From: Straminergon stramineum
Taxonomy: Eukaryota > Streptophyta > Bryopsida > Hypnales > Calliergonaceae
DNA length: 64,000 nt
NCBI GenBank assembly: GCA_963920665.1
Contig: OY987266.1
Span: forward strand, 8,499,001-8,563,000
Direction of reading: 5' to 3'
This document shows, one piece after another, positions 35,144 to 48,679 of this stretch (the stretch's first letter is position 1; each line of letters opens with the position of its first letter). The notes beneath the pieces were generated by a model. It made no database searches. It had not been told where the DNA came from and saw nothing but the letters and a program-made list of their open reading frames with translations. A program made the position numbers and the translations under genes.

Positions 35144-36685
35144 ATGGCAGAGTCTCAGTCGTCTCTCACGACGACTTCAGGCTCTGTATGGACACGCGAA
35201 CAGGACAAGGAGTTTGAGAATGCGTTGAATGTCTTCGATCAAGACAATCCGAATCGGTGGGAGCAGATTGCAGGGGCGGTGACTGGGAAGAACGCAGCGG
35301 AGGTGAAGAGGCATTATGAAATATTGCAGGAAGATATTAATTCGATAGACGCAGGACGAATCGCGCTTCCTAATTACAGTTTATCGTCACTCTCATTGTC
35401 CGACGAAGGTCCAGCATCCGACAGTACGGGAGTAAAAAAGGGGGGGTCGTTCTCAGGTCAAGCATCCGGGCCTGGCGCGAATGCGAATGGCAATGGAGTT
35501 GCTGCTTTGGGTGGCAAGGGCATGTCTTCAAAGTCTGCCGATCAAGAGAGGAGAAAGGGCATCCCTTGGTCAGAGGAGGAACATAGGTACTGGGATGTCA
35601 ATCAAGCGGTTACATTTTCTGCATGTGCCATGAGAGTTTTTCCTTTAAAATTTCGCACGTTTGTGTTTTCAATTTCTCCTGTTTTCTACAGCTTTCTCTA
35701 CCTTTTCTTTTTTCTTCTCTTTCATTTTTTTAGTTTTCGCTGGGGTGGCGCCAAGAATTTGGTTAGGCCATCCATTCTGTTGAATAATTTTTTATTATTA
35801 CTTTGGTTATTCTGGTAGCTGCAATACAGTTTCTGGCGTTTTGAATCGAACTTTCATAAAAAATTGGCGAAATTATTCCATTTTCAACCTCAAATTTCCC
35901 TTAGGCTTGCACTTCAGCGAGATCAAATTTTTTGTTGAAATCTGGCTATATTTAGCCCAGAGAAGAATGATTGGTTGAATGCATGAAAGGGCTACAGTGA
36001 TGACGGAGGGTACGGTAGTTTACGATCATTAGTAAACCGTGAATGACGGAACATGACGTAGCTGTGTGGAATTGTTTACTGTATTGGAATTTGTATATTA
36101 TTCACACTTTTGAGTTTATTGAGCATTTCTTTTCTGGCTGATTGGTTCCCTCTTTTTGTCTTCATCAGACTGGAGTTACGAATGTTTGAACCTAATTATA
36201 ACAGATGTGATCAACTCGGTATGTGCAGGTTGTTTTTGTTAGGGTTAGCCAAATTTGGGAAGGGTGACTGGCGCAGTATATCTCGAAATTTTGTAATTTC
36301 AAGAACTCCTACTCAAGTAGCGAGCCATGCTCAAAAGTATTTCATAAGGTTGAATTCCATCAACAAGGATAAGCGAAGGTCCAGTATCCATGACATCACA
36401 AGCGTGAATAACGGAGATGCTGCACAACAAGGGCAAGGTCCGATTACTGGCCAACCGGGACCTGGAGCGGCCACAGGACAACCGATACAAGGGCAAATGC
36501 AGCCTGGAATGTACCCCGGTCAGCAAATGATTGGGCAACCTCCAGCTGTGGGCGCACCCGTCATGCTACCCCCTGGCCACGTTCAATACGGCCCTCCCGG
36601 AGGACACCTCTCCAGGCCTGTGATGCGTATGGGCTCGGCACCGCACATGTCCTACCCCATGTCACAGCCAGGTATGCATCATTGA
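35144..36685 (+). CDS. DIVARICATA-like MYB transcription factor (SHAQKYF type)
   Basis: Two exons, 35144-35586 and 36229-36685, join in frame (EEEH then [11 protein letters not shown]) to give 299 residues. The N-terminal SANT/MYB domain runs from about 14 to 64 ([14 protein letters not shown], then RWEQIAGAV and EVKRHYEIL). A Ser/Gly-rich linker follows. The second MYB domain at about 137-190 begins [12 protein letters not shown] and has [13 protein letters not shown] and the diagnostic SHAQKYF at 180-186. Next come [12 protein letters not shown] and a Gln/Gly/Pro-rich tail. This is the standard length and layout of the family, nuclear factors that bind I-box/TATCC elements. The long frame that continues from exon 1 past 35586 is intron read-through. 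The unusual point is a run of G coding for Lys-Gly-Gly near 35440, which looks intact. Confidence 0.95.
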
Positions 36686-36883
36686 TACCACAACCACAAT
36701 TGAATGGGGTCTGTTTCCAAATTTCTCTCTGTTCGTGGAGCCCTTGTTATGACGTGAGAGAAACACATAGTGTACTCACGTTTGTATTTGTACTGTACAT
36801 CAGTTTGTGGCCCATGGAGCAGTTGGTTTGTTGTAGGTGGTCAAAGAAACAGGGCCGCCTTGTAATATAGTTTCTTCACATGC

Positions 36884-36889
36884 AATAAA
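36884..36889 (+). terminator. Candidate poly(A) signal of the MYB gene
   Basis: AATAAA about 200 bp after the stop codon, in a TGCAATAAAAATA context. Plant signals are loose, so this is positional support only. Confidence 0.4.
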
Positions 36890-37059
36890 AATATAGCCAT
36901 CAGTGCTTACAAACAGGATTGAGGTCTCGTGGAGCTGGAACACATGACGAGCAGCACTGTTTTGTGTTCCCCTGTTTTTGCTTGGATGTTGCTTGGAACT
37001 ATATTGTATCTGTGAATCCCTTCTTCCCAACTTTCCTTTGCTCGACTCTCTGCTTAGAG

Positions 37060-40000
37060 GCTTGTTCAATGTTCAGAACCTCGCATGTCTTCCCCGTGAC
37101 ACGTGATTGTCTCGGATTCAGAGACTCACATGAATGAGCTCACGAGGTCACCATGTCGGGACAGTGAGAGTAGATCAACTCTGAACTGATCATGTCCTTA
37201 TCATCTTAGTGTGTTAGTGGGAGCCGAAAATTGATCAGACATGGAGAAATAATAATGGAAAGAAATACATGCATACCTCTTTAATCTTATCAACTTTGTC
37301 ACTATTGACTTAGCTTGAATTTGTGAAAAAGTTTGCTTCAGTGAGTGATAGTTTGGCAAGTGTATTATATTTCTAGGATGTCATTTTTGAGAAGGTAGGT
37401 CATACCGTAGTAAAGAGGTCTGAGAGTAATTGGCTTTAGAAGCGCCGCAGATCAGATCGTCACCTCTTGCACAGGGGGCCTAATGTGGTCCTACATTGGG
37501 CAGTATGTGTTGGTTCTGGATCTGGGGAAGGCATTGCTCGTCAACACAAACTGCCATGGATTCATCGCATCTGAAATTATGCAATTGAGAATTATCACAT
37601 GATCGTTTAACTGCTCTTATGAGGATGGAAAATGTACTATTCATCATTTTTGGAAGTGTAATAAAGCCTCAACCGATATCAATTATGGAGGACGTGGCCC
37701 CCCATGTCCAAGGTAGTCACCAAAATTGCTCTGTTTATTGGACCAATAGGTGCATTCTTTGTTTCTACTATGAACAATGAAGTTATTTGTCAACTACTAC
37801 TCAGTCTCAATGTCCTTCAAGAATAAGGATTTTTTGGGGCAATTTGAAATTATTGTGAAATTTTGAAGAAATAGTAAAAAAAACTTATCAAATACAAATA
37901 AGCTTATCAAATCTGAAAATTTCACGATAGATTTACGATGTGTAGAATATAAACCAAATTTTTGTATCATTTTATAATTAGAAAGTCAATACATTGTAGT
38001 TATGGACCCAATGTTCCAATGGTATTAAAATGCTTAGTTTGGGAGTTTTTCCAATTTTTATACTAAAGTAGAAACTAGAATTGATGAACTTCATTTCGTT
38101 AGTTGAACTCAAATTCAAAACATAACATTTTCATAGGTAAAATTCACATCAAGAGCAAAGTGAGAAACAAGTTCACCATAACACTAAAAGAACAATTTTT
38201 TTGTAATCCCTTTTTGAAGCATCTTCTTATGTAGAAAAGTCATAAATCCTCAATGAGGTAATTTCCAACACTACTCAAGCAACTTCCATTGAAGTAACTC
38301 CCCAAAGAAGAATTCAAAGGAAAATTAAATTCCATCTTGTGCAAAGGCTATTTGAATGCCACATATCAATGTATGCAACAATTTGGGGTTAATGAAGTGA
38401 GAGAGTTTAACTTGGTTATGACATAAAGTGCTTGTCTAGACCACAACTACTATCTAGAAAACCAATTGAGAAACTTAAGATTGTTTTTAAAATCCTATTA
38501 AAAAACCCGTCTTAAGATTGTTTTAGACATATTTGTTAATTATGCATGACTATAATTGTAGATGTTCAAATATCATTTTGGGGTGAATTGGAGGATCTAC
38601 AAGTAGTGAAATTATCTCATATTATCTTCTCTTTCTCAACAAAGTAGACAATCTGACTTTTATTAACCATTAGTCCTTAAAAGTCATAAGGATTTAAGAC
38701 AAAGTTCTTCTACATTAGAAAATCATTGGTAGAAACTCTAGTTGCATAGACAAGAGAAACATGCCCCAAAGATCTACAACTAGTTTAGTTTTTCATGTAA
38801 TCTTCTTATAGTTTTTTCCTTGAAATCCCCACTAGGATAAAACTTCTTGTGGTTTTTTCCTCTAGATTATACAAGCAAGTTCTACACCTTTGTTTGAAGT
38901 TTGCATCCAAAGAGGCAATGTTAAGCATCAATTGCTTAAAAAATCATGAGTACTTCAAAAATTGAAAAAATATTTATAGATTCTTTTTTTTTTTTTTATC
39001 AATTTTGAAGATATAACTTCAAAAATTCATTAAGTATCTATTTCTATTATTAGCATTTGGCAATTTCTATTATTGTTCAAAATCAATGTTGTTTCAATTG
39101 ATTTTTGAAAAAAAACTCAAAAGATTTAATGATTCCCCCTAATATCCACTTAGGCACTAAGCCTCAAGACTTACTCAAGTAAAGACAACCTAGAAAAGCA
39201 TAGGAAAGTTTGCGTACATCTTACTCTTCAAAAAATTGGAACACAAATGTTTCATCAAACTCATTGAAACTTGTTATGCTCAATTTCCTCAACTTAACAT
39301 GTCCCATTGTTCAATCACATTGGTATAAGTTTAAGAGGGACTACTTCTACCATAACTCTCCCTAATCATTCTATTGTAGACTTAAGTATCATATCCTTCC
39401 ATGTAAAGATGTCTAGACTTCAAGCCATCTTTTTCACTTCTTTTAACTTGAACATTCTTCTTAGAATTGTTGAACATCCATGTATATTGCTTTGATACAT
39501 TCACATCAAAGGGAAGTGTTGTAACATAGATGGAAGCATGAATAAATAACCCTAATAAAATGGAAAGTTCAAATTGTCCCAATTATCCCTCCCTCCAATA
39601 GCAACCCTCATTGTATTAGAACCTAGAGCTTCAACACACCTATCAAACATACCTCACAAAAGGGTCACATTTAGCATAAATTAAATCATTTTGGTAAAAA
39701 GTAGCCAAATCTCATCTTGTAATTGATACAAGGTGACATGGACCTTTCAAAATCTAACATAGAAATTCCATTTTGGTACCATTTTTTGAATTTGACCCTC
39801 ACATATGGTATTTCATTTACCACACTTGTCTACAACGGTTTACTAAACATCAAAATAATCGTTCATGTGAGTCATTCTAGAATAATATAGATTCAATATA
39901 TGAATCCAAATTTGGGATCATACAATATTGACTTTATAATGTCTTCCAACATTTATATCATGAACCTTGGTAGGTATGATAAATAGTAGATAGAATTATA

Positions 40001-40390
40001 TCCTACCCAAAAGTTAAAGAAATTCACTCACATGAATGCAATCAATTTACCATTTAAAGAGAAGAAGGGAAGTTGCAAACATAATAAAAGGGCAAAAACA
40101 CTAGGGATTGGTCATTTGCAATTGATGCAAACCTAGCAATTGTAGGAAGAAATCATGCCAATCTTACTAACCTCTAGTGAGCCAACATCCATTAGGTGGA
40201 TTACAAATGTTTTCAAGAGTGAAGGACCAAAGCTACATTTTTGACTAATCTTCAACAATGTGAGTAGCATGATCACTTGGTGCTTCATGATAATTGTGCA
40301 AGGTTCTAAATGACTTGATGTGGGCATGAGAAGAATAGGAAAACTTGCAAAAATGAAGATCTGATGTCTAGATTCTTCTCTAGCATAATT
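37060..40390. other. AT-rich repeat-bearing spacer
   Basis: 37680-37830 resembles the left end of the 45874-48121 element (CCAAGGTAGTCACC, TATTGGACCAATAG, CAATGTCCTTCAAG). 38000-38130 resembles 3640-3770. No gene was recognised in the rest. Confidence 0.45.
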
Positions 40391-41412
40391 TATTTTGCCA
40401 AAAAAACTCAAAATCTGCATCCAACTTCTAAATGTAACGGTACAAATTAAATTAAAGGAAACGGATATTTTTACCTGTTCAATGATGCTAACTATTAATA
40501 CAGAACGACGAGGTGCAATTCAGGCAACAAAGAACCATGTGAAAAAGGAGCGTGAGTACAATATCTCGGTTGAAAAGCATAGTGATACAACTACTGAATT
40601 TGCAAGACTAACCCCCTCCGGGGAGTTGGCATGCTGTGGTTTCATTTTGGAAGGTCCAGTCCATTCTGACCAGAGCTATAGAAAATACACAGTAATAGAG
40701 ATAGGATTTCCGCCCAATAGATGATGGAAGCGAAGACCTACTTGAAAGACTACTGCCCAACTGAAGCAGCACATCCCCGATAGCAGTCCTCTCCACATCT
40801 GATGAAAGACATCCTGCAAACATTAACAAAAATGCATTAATCATATGAAAAATAGCAATACGGGAGAGTAGATCCAAAAAAAAAAAAAATATGCCGATAA
40901 TATAGGATACACTGCATTTAAAAATTCTAGTAAAAAGAAACTGAACCCTTCGTAAATATGAGATCAATTCTACTAACATTTCACTTAACACACAATTCAT
41001 TCCGCAGTGAGGAGCCACATTGCACTACATTCAAATATTACCTGTCCTCGTTGCAAACTCCGCAGTAGCTTGTGTAGATCTTTAGGCTTCCGCAACCTGT
41101 TTCAGGGTCTCCAATGTTCGATGACGACGTACAGCGGGCAGGAAAGCGACAAGCTCTTGAGAAGGAAGTCGAATGAAAGTCTCAATGCAGAAAAAGCGTT
41201 CAAGCAGCTCCTCTTCTCTTCATCCAACTCACCGACAAGATGAGAACATTTGGACGGATACGGAACAAGAGGGAGAACAAAGCAGTGGGACCAGGACTGT
41301 TCTATGAGTCCCAGGCCTATCTACAAGAGGTTGCCTTTCTGTACACATTAGTATCTATCGACAAGTCTACTCGGAGTTGTCATGGTACATAGATGAAATC
41401 AGTCAGAAAAAT
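40391..41412 (-). other. Likely 3' region of the trihelix gene
   Basis: Lies downstream of the minus-strand stop at 41413 and is less AT-rich than the spacer beyond. On the minus strand, a GTTTGCAG acceptor-like site near 40815 precedes a short open segment ending in a stop at about 40608. This suggests a spliced 3' untranslated region or a separate small transcript. No family motif was seen on either strand. Confidence 0.35.
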
Positions 41413-42420
41413 TCAAATACATGTCGTGATATTTGAGCTACTGAACTTCTCGCAGGTTTGAACCGCTTGCTGCTCAACTATGGGAGGTAGTTTGTTGGTC
41501 TGTCCTATAATCTGGAGGCGCAACCGAAGGATTTCCAGCTTGAGATTTTCTCGTCTCTCCATGTGCTTCTCTTGCATCTCCAGTTTCTGCTCCAAGAGTT
41601 TCTGCTCCAACTCCAGGCGTCTCTCCTCCATTTTAACCTTCCTCTCCATGTGCCTCTCCTCATTCTCCAGTCGCCTCGCTTCCATTCTCTCCAGAAATTC
41701 AAGGTGCCGTTCTTCCATGGTCATGGTCATCTCCATCTTCGTTTGTTCCACCCGTGCATACGTATCCGCAAACCCCTGCACGATCTTGGCCAAGCTGAGC
41801 GCCGTGATGGCGGTTCCCAGCTTCCTGCGTTTCACATTCTCCTTCCCCGGCTCACCCCCCGCATTGCCGCGGCACCGAGTACAAGGAGAAGGCGGAATCT
41901 CCGCACGCGGGAGACTCTCTTCATGACAATCGTCAATCCTCGACGCAGCAGCTTTCATACCTTGATCGCCGTTCACTTCGGGTTGCATTGCAGTCAGGAA
42001 AGGAACTAACCGACTACTATCCTGATGTTGTAACATCTCCTGAGTAGCCTCGATACGATGCAAACCTCCAACAGGACCAACAATGACCATCTCCCGCTTC
42101 GGCGTCCCCCACAACATGTCACACCGATCATACCACTTCCATGTAATCAAATTCCGATCATTGTCACCCTTACTCAGCTTCTCCCGCTTGTATCGCTTCT
42201 TCAGCGAGTCAATCTTGTTCTTCATCTGCGGCTGCTCCCGCTGGTGCGCTAGCCGAGTGTTGACCTCCCGCACCACTGTCTCCCAATGCCGCTTGCCCAA
42301 ATTCTCCCGCTTCACATGAATGTACGTGTTGCCCCAAACATCTAACAGCGCCTCCACTTCCTCGTCGATCCATGTCTCCCTCTCCGACCCCAGACTCTGC
42401 AATCCTGATGCACCATCCAT
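41413..42420 (-). CDS. Trihelix transcription factor, SIP1/ASIL-like
   Basis: A single uninterrupted frame of 335 residues starting at the ATG at 42420. Residues about 14-105 form the Myb/SANT-like trihelix domain: WIDEEVEALLDVWG, LGKRHWETVVREV, KNKIDSLKKRYKREK and then TWKWYDRCDMLWG, with the tryptophans at helix positions expected for DNA contact and packing. The middle has a KRRKLG nuclear-localisation-like cluster. The C-terminal part (about 225-310) is a long Glu/Arg/Met-rich coiled coil with repeated EERHLE and EERRLE heptads, typical of SIP1-clade dimerisation. The intronless form is common in this clade. The target genes are unknown. Confidence 0.88.
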   Translation of the reverse strand: MDGASGLQSLGSERETWIDEEVEALLDVWGNTYIHVKRENLGKRHWETVVREVNTRLAHQREQPQMKNKIDSLKKRYKREKLSKGDNDRNLITWKWYDRCDMLWGTPKREMVIVGPVGGLHRIEATQEMLQHQDSSRLVPFLTAMQPEVNGDQGMKAAASRIDDCHEESLPRAEIPPSPCTRCRGNAGGEPGKENVKRRKLGTAITALSLAKIVQGFADTYARVEQTKMEMTMTMEERHLEFLERMEARRLENEERHMERKVKMEERRLELEQKLLEQKLEMQEKHMERRENLKLEILRLRLQIIGQTNKLPPIVEQQAVQTCEKFSSSNITTCI

Positions 42421-43100
42421 CCCACCACCATTCTTCCCCTACACCAAACCCACCCATATTCATCAACAATTCAATTCAAATTTCGCAACTGCACCTTCAA
42501 CACATGAAACCCAAGAAAAGAAACGAGATTAAACATGAAAGCTTCAGGCAAGAGACGCAACGAGGAGCTTATTATATGGAGTCTGAGATACTCACTTCCA
42601 TGTACTCCATCCGAACCGCGGGGAACGCGAAACCCTACGACAGGGGTAATTAAAAAGTCGGCCTCCTGATCTCAAATTCGCACCATTTGGGACATCGTCA
42701 AAAGCAGAAGCGCGGCAGAGAGCAACTGGCGGGACGAGACGCAGCGGCGCTGCGACGCAAACGCTTGATCGGAGCGAGCAGGAATCCGGATGAGACAGCC
42801 GGACGAGAGCTGGAGCTTGCGGTGAGCACCGGCGGGCGGCGGGGGGGGGTCTGAGACGACGAAGGGAAGAGACTCCTGCTGCCACGCCCGACCCGGACCT
42901 AGGGTTTGCGGCTGCGGCCGGCCACCGCTGGCTGTTTCGCTTGCCCTTTTAACCCTGGAACGACGCGGGGGTGCTCTCGGTTTCTGCTGTAATCGAATCT
43001 CTGTACTGCTGAAAAAAGAAAGGCCTTCAATGGCTGGCTCATGCCTAAGAAGACTCTGCATGCCCTCACCTCTCACCATAAAAACAGTAGATAAAGAATT
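42421..43100 (-). promoter_or_regulatory. GC-rich leader and promoter of the trihelix gene
   Basis: GC-rich block directly upstream of the trihelix ATG, bounded at about 43100 by AT-rich repeat. On the minus strand an ATG-started frame (43079-42672, 135 codons) could be an upstream ORF if unspliced. It has no recognised domain. A run of G at 42841-42850 lies inside it. Confidence 0.45.
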
Positions 43101-43261
43101 GCTTCACTGTCTGCTATAGAAATATCCTTCGTCATTCATCGGATGATTTCAGTCCTCAGCGTCGTTCCAGGGTTAAAGTTAAAGTATTGCCAGTGACTGT
43201 TTAGCGGTGAGGTCCAATAGTTCATCTAAGGTAACCTCAAGCAACTGCTAGCATATAGTTA

Positions 43262-43415
43262 CATTTTGTTTTCTTCAATGTCTCAAAGGTTTACATTTCA
43301 AGATTGGGCACTTTAGTAACCACTGTGTTTCAACTTCAAAAAAATTCATCACCAATTCCACAAAGGTCCAAAAAATATGATACAATTTGGGTCAAATGCC
43401 AATTCTATTTTTCTT
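43262..43415. repeat. Dispersed repeat, copy 2
   Basis: Copy of 15255-15410 in the same orientation. It starts close to the distal edge of the trihelix promoter. Confidence 0.65.
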
Positions 43416-45873
43416 CCTACTCAAATTTATTCAAAATTGCTTCTAGGAGTTTATCTCCCCCCCAAGTGCAATCAACTTTTAAAAGGTCACTTACAGTAGG
43501 GACATCCAAATGCATTGAGTGCCTAAAAGCACCACTTGATGAGATGCTCACATTGTGTATATCTCCCAAATCAAATATGCACCTATTTTTTGAAGAAATG
43601 GTTTTAGAACATCTATATTCAAATGATGCATTCTTTGGTGCATTGAAATCTCCTACCACTTGCTAATAGAAAATATGAAAATTTAGAAGTCCAATTATAG
43701 AAATAGTCTATGTTAGATAAAGTGGCATTTTTCGGGGTGTCCCTACTTTAAGCGAAATATTGTACACAATTTTGAGGGGGCATGGATCACTTGTATATCC
43801 CCTCATGCAACTCGCTATTTTAACTTCCAACCAATGGCAGTCCAAAGTACATAACCAACAAGTAAACAATGTCAACAATTAAGGTGGGTCCATCCATCAA
43901 TATATGTGTCAAAAAATTCTTTTGACTTTTAACACCTCAGAATAAAAACTAGGAAAGTTGAATAATAAGACTCATGTTGAAATGTTTCTTTGGATGATTT
44001 TAAGTGTACATACATATGACTTTTTGGTTTCCAAACACAAAGAAGTAGTTGGATTATGATATGATTTTCCAATATACTTTTTACATTGGTTCTGTAGCTA
44101 CTTCCTATTTTTTAGGAATAAGCTTATATGTGGTACATTCTTAGTAGATAGTTGTCCTCATGTAATACAACAAATAGTGCCCTTGTTATTCATTGTTACT
44201 TTCATTGGTAGCTTTGACAAATTTAGTACTGTGGGTGATTGCAAGAAATACTTGTCCTTTCTTTGCCCCCTTGGCCTCAAATAGGTGGTATTTTGCTCAT
44301 AACTTTTGCATCATATGTCAATTTTGTATGAGATTTTAAATGAAGTTACATATGTTAGTTTTAGACATTGAATAAATTTTTTCAATTTTAAAAAATTATT
44401 TTACTATTTTAAACAATTTCCTACTGTTATCTACCCTTGCCTTTTGGGGGGGGAGGGGGGGGCGTACTATTTTCGATCCAAAAATACAAATTTGAAGGTC
44501 AAAATTGGAAGACAATGACTTCTACTAAAGTTACACAAGCCCATGGAAAGATTTTCTAAAAATAGTAAATTTTCTACCCTCTACACGTGCTCAAAGTGCA
44601 ATACTTTACACAAGTATAGAGAACACAAGGATGGAAATGGTTGAGAAAGAGCATCTTAAAGTTAGGAAAGATGGCCATTTTTTAGTTTATTTTTTGAATT
44701 TTTTTAGTATTTTATAAAAATCAAACATCAAAATATCTATTTTCTTAGCATTGTCCATTGCTCTTTTGGTAGATTACTTTTAGAAATAAAAATTTCTAGA
44801 TCCGAATTCTTGCACATATATTATTTTGAGTGCTTTATAAATCACCCATATTTTGTTTCAGTTTTTAAAATTTATTCCAAAAGTTACAATATTCACTATA
44901 ATTGTCCATCTTGAGACAAAAATAGGCATCTTGCAATGCCCCTCTGTGTAATGTGCAGAAAATAAATACACCTAATTGCTAACTCACCACCTAGTTGCAT
45001 CACAATATATTTGCCTTCTTTATCCTAAAATCTAAATCTTGGGTAACTATTATTCTTCCAGAAGACAAATGCCACTATATTAATTTTAAATTTTGTAATG
45101 ATAGAAAAGGAATAATCATCCATTGTGATATAATTAGGCAAGAGATTGCAATTAGGTGTACTTACTTTACAACTTGTGCATTGTATTTGAAGTTTGTACA
45201 TTTTGGGGGATTTCTTGGCATAAGTGTCTTTTGAGTTTTTTCAATGGCATGTTGTCAATGGTAGGGCAAGTCATATTACTAATGCCCCAACCTTAATAAC
45301 ATTTTTTTGGTAACTAGAGGTCTTAAATTAACCCTCATATACATTAGAATAGGCCATTTTGGGGGACATGCAACTAAGAAGACTTGAAATTTTGTTTTGT
45401 TTTTCAATAGGTAAAACTGAATTTCATTGGTTTCACAACATTTTGAAGGTTGCATTTGGTTTCTCTTATTTGGACAATTTTGATTACATCCATTGGGATG
45501 AACACTATTTTTAGTTAACATTACTTAGTAGACCATTCAACACAAAATAGTCTACTAAGTAGAGTTCATACACGTTTCTATCTATTTTTCTACTATTCAA
45601 ATGAAAATCCTTAGAAAAGTCAGCATACACTTCCTGAAATCTATCAAATCTTGTAAAATCTTAGTATACTACATTTTCTACAACTTGACTTTGTACAAAT
45701 GATTGTAGACATGAATATTCTTAAAAAGTGAAGACTTTTGGTATAGTTGAGCTGCTTCAACGAGGATCTAATTTAGATTCTTTTCAATATCTTACGAAAA
45801 TAAGTGAACATTTCATCTTTGAAAATGTTCCAAAGAAAACTATTTATTGCCCAATGGCAACCCTAAACCACAA
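43416..45873. other. AT-rich spacer
   Basis: No gene recognised. Contains a long G-rich run at about 44445-44463 and a short hairpin, ACTTAGTAGAC with its complement, at about 45522-45560. Confidence 0.45.
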
Positions 45874-48121
45874 AGTACTTAGGGGTCAATGGATGTGGCC
45901 ACTTGTAGCCAAGTTAGTCATCAAAATGCTTGGATTATTGGACCAATAGATTCCTTCTTTGTTTCTACAATGATAACTTAAGTCATCCATCGGTCATTTA
46001 TCAACCTCGATGTCCTTCAAGGGTTCAAATAAAATTTAGAATCATTTTAATCCTTTAATAACTATAATAGCTACAAATATAGAGTCAAAAAAATTACAAT
46101 GAAATAGGCATTTCTTTAGTTGACCAATGAAATAGGAGTGCCGACATTGTATTATGAAAATAGATGGGACAAGTGTCAATATAACTTGTCCTATAAATTC
46201 ATAACCCTACTTGAATTTTGTTGAAGCTAATTATTTTTGAAAATCTTCTTAGGTTTTTTGGAAAATTGAATTGAATTTTTTTTGAATCAAAAGATAACTA
46301 TGACGAAAGAATTAATTTCAATTTAAACAAGTGTTGTTTCAATATATATGAATGAGAGTTATAATAAAAATTTTAAAAAATTGTGTAGACATTGTAGGTA
46401 CAATTTCTTTAAACAAAACAAAATATCAATTAATTTTTCTTTGTAAGAAAATTAGGCTACTAAATTGATTAAATTTTCAAAATTTTCAATATACAGTAAA
46501 CTTGCCAATCACCACACAGATGAAATTCAAATCCTTCTCAATATAAATATAGAGACTTGCATGTTTTAAAATTTGGCATGATCATTAAATGTCATGTTAA
46601 GATTCACCTTCAAAAAATAGAATGCAAAAAGATTTCTTCTTACAAATTTTATTGCAATCTGAAGGCAATGAAGCTAAAATCTAGTTAAAAATTCCTTACA
46701 ACCCTTCACCGTATGGTGTGTCGCCATTGGGTAGTGATACAAAATTTTGTTCCCATAGCAATTGAATTGATAGTTGCATTGTGCGATTAGTGTATGATAA
46801 ATGACAATGGTGGTTGTGTGGTTTTTGGATGTGTGCAGTAAATGGCAAGTTTACTCTATTAAGTCTCAAATTAATCAATATTTGTTCTTCAAAATAATGA
46901 TGTGAGCATGCACGGGAACTCACCTTCCATGCATAGTGGCTTCTTATTCATTCAACACATGTCTTCAAATATCGACTTTAGATAAAATTCAAATTATTTT
47001 TACAGATTTTAGTTTGCCAATTCAATTTAGAAGAATTTTAACTTTGAAAATCTATAAAGTTTTGTCCTTTGAAATAAAATTTCTTGAGGATGGCAAAATC
47101 ATATTCTACAGTTTTTGATGGAAAAAAGAACATGTTTTATAGACACAAAAATACTACTCTTCCTCAGAGAAAGTTATTAAATACTAAAATCATATTAGAT
47201 ATTTTACATTCATTTCTTTTTTGTAAGTTCATTGTATTGATATTTATTTGCTATTGAATTATTGATACAAAGTAGAGTCCTAATAAGGAATCTTATTAAT
47301 TCTTAAATGGCCATTTTTCAATTGATGAATGACAAAGAATTTCTCCATGCAAGACAAAAGTGCAACTATTCATCTTCTGAATTTTATATGAAAAGGGGAC
47401 GTCTTCTCAGTAGTTTGACTTCCAACATGAGCTTTTGCATTATTTTAATCCAACAATTCATACTATATCAAAGTAGATGATTTCCATAGTAACCAACTCA
47501 TCCTTACAACTCGTTCTTTAGGAGTTAATAAATCCTTAAAGACACTACAACCATTTTTTAGCAAATGAATGACAAAGAATCTTTCCATGTAGGACAAAAG
47601 TGCAACTATTCATTGTCTAAATTTTTTGTGAAGAGGGAACATCTTCTATAGTAGTTTGACTCCCATTGAGTACTTTTGCATTTTTTTTAATCCAACAATT
47701 CATCTGGTACCAAAATAGATGATTTCCATGTTGACCAACTCATCCATTAATCATGAAATGTCAACACGGATGTTTTGTGTTTGATGGATGACAAATAATC
47801 TTCCTCCGTATGACAGAAGTGCAATTGTTCATCCTCGAAATTTTGTGCATAAAGGAGAGATCTTGCACAATAGTTTGACCTCCAATGAATTTTTTTTAAA
47901 AAGATGATGTCACACGATTCCAAAAGGGATGATTTCCACAGTCAACAATGCCTGTCTTTTGAGGGTTAACCCTTCAATGTCGACACGGGCGTTTTGTGTC
48001 CTATGGATGACTTCACTATTGATTGTTGACCGTAGAAAAAGAGAATGCACCTATTGGTCCAATAATCGGAGCAGTTTTGCCGACTACCTTGGTCATGGGG
48101 GCTGCGTCCTTTAAGGGTTAA
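45874..48121. mobile_element. Element with long inverted ends (about 150 bp)
   Basis: The left end (45874-46030) matches the reverse complement of the right end (about 47965-48121). Shared blocks are GATTATTGGACCAATAG, GTGGCC/GCAGCC near the border, CCAAG followed by TAGTC, and AAGTCATCCAT. The right border read inward is TTAACCCTTAAAGGACGC, again TTAA plus CCC. The left border is degenerate. The interior is AT-rich and carries a tandem array; no transposase was seen. Confidence 0.55.
47324..48010. repeat. Tandem array, three units of 220-240 bp
   Basis: Units start at about 47324, 47564 and 47783, with a partial fourth at 48001. Each opens with GATGAATGACAAAGAAT or close variants and contains AGTGCAA, TAGTTTGAC, ATGATTTCCA and CCAACTCATCC or its relic. 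Confidence 0.75.
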
Positions 48122-48679
48122 GTACGTACAGAGCATGCTGTATAAAACAGGATGAAGAATGAATCATCTAGGATGAATGTACTGAGTCAAGGTGGATGAA
48201 ACAAGATGATGGGCGTCCTGACGGTACTGTACAAAAAATTTGAACAGGAGTGTGCGTTGTGTGCTCCCCGCTCCCCCTCTCGCCCACGACTTTACGTAGG
48301 GTTTTGTAGTTGCTGTCAACATTGAAGTCTGTAATTTCAATTTGGACCAGAGATGGTGCTTCTGGAATGTCTGCCAGAGGAAACGAGAGTGTTTCTTCGA
48401 GAGAATGTTGAGGAGCTTCCACTGGTATCTCGAACGTCCTTCACTGCCTCCCCGACCCCACCTTTTTTTCATTTTTTCTTTGCATTCTTCGATTTGTTGT
48501 TGAAGTTGGGCGGATGTTGATAGAGTTTGACAGATCGGATTTGGTCGATGTGATGCAGGGGGATCTCATCGGCCTGCTGTGGTTTTTGATCGTTTTACTG
48601 ATAAACAGGGTTATTTCCCATCTGGGGTGGATATTCTTCTAGTTGTTGGCTTCGGTGCAGAGTCGCCCTGTTGCGGTGC

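Noticed and set aside
35587..35818. C-terminal extension of MYB exon 1
   Set aside because: Reads into the intron as hydrophobic low-complexity sequence. Splicing at 35586 to 36229 restores the second MYB repeat.
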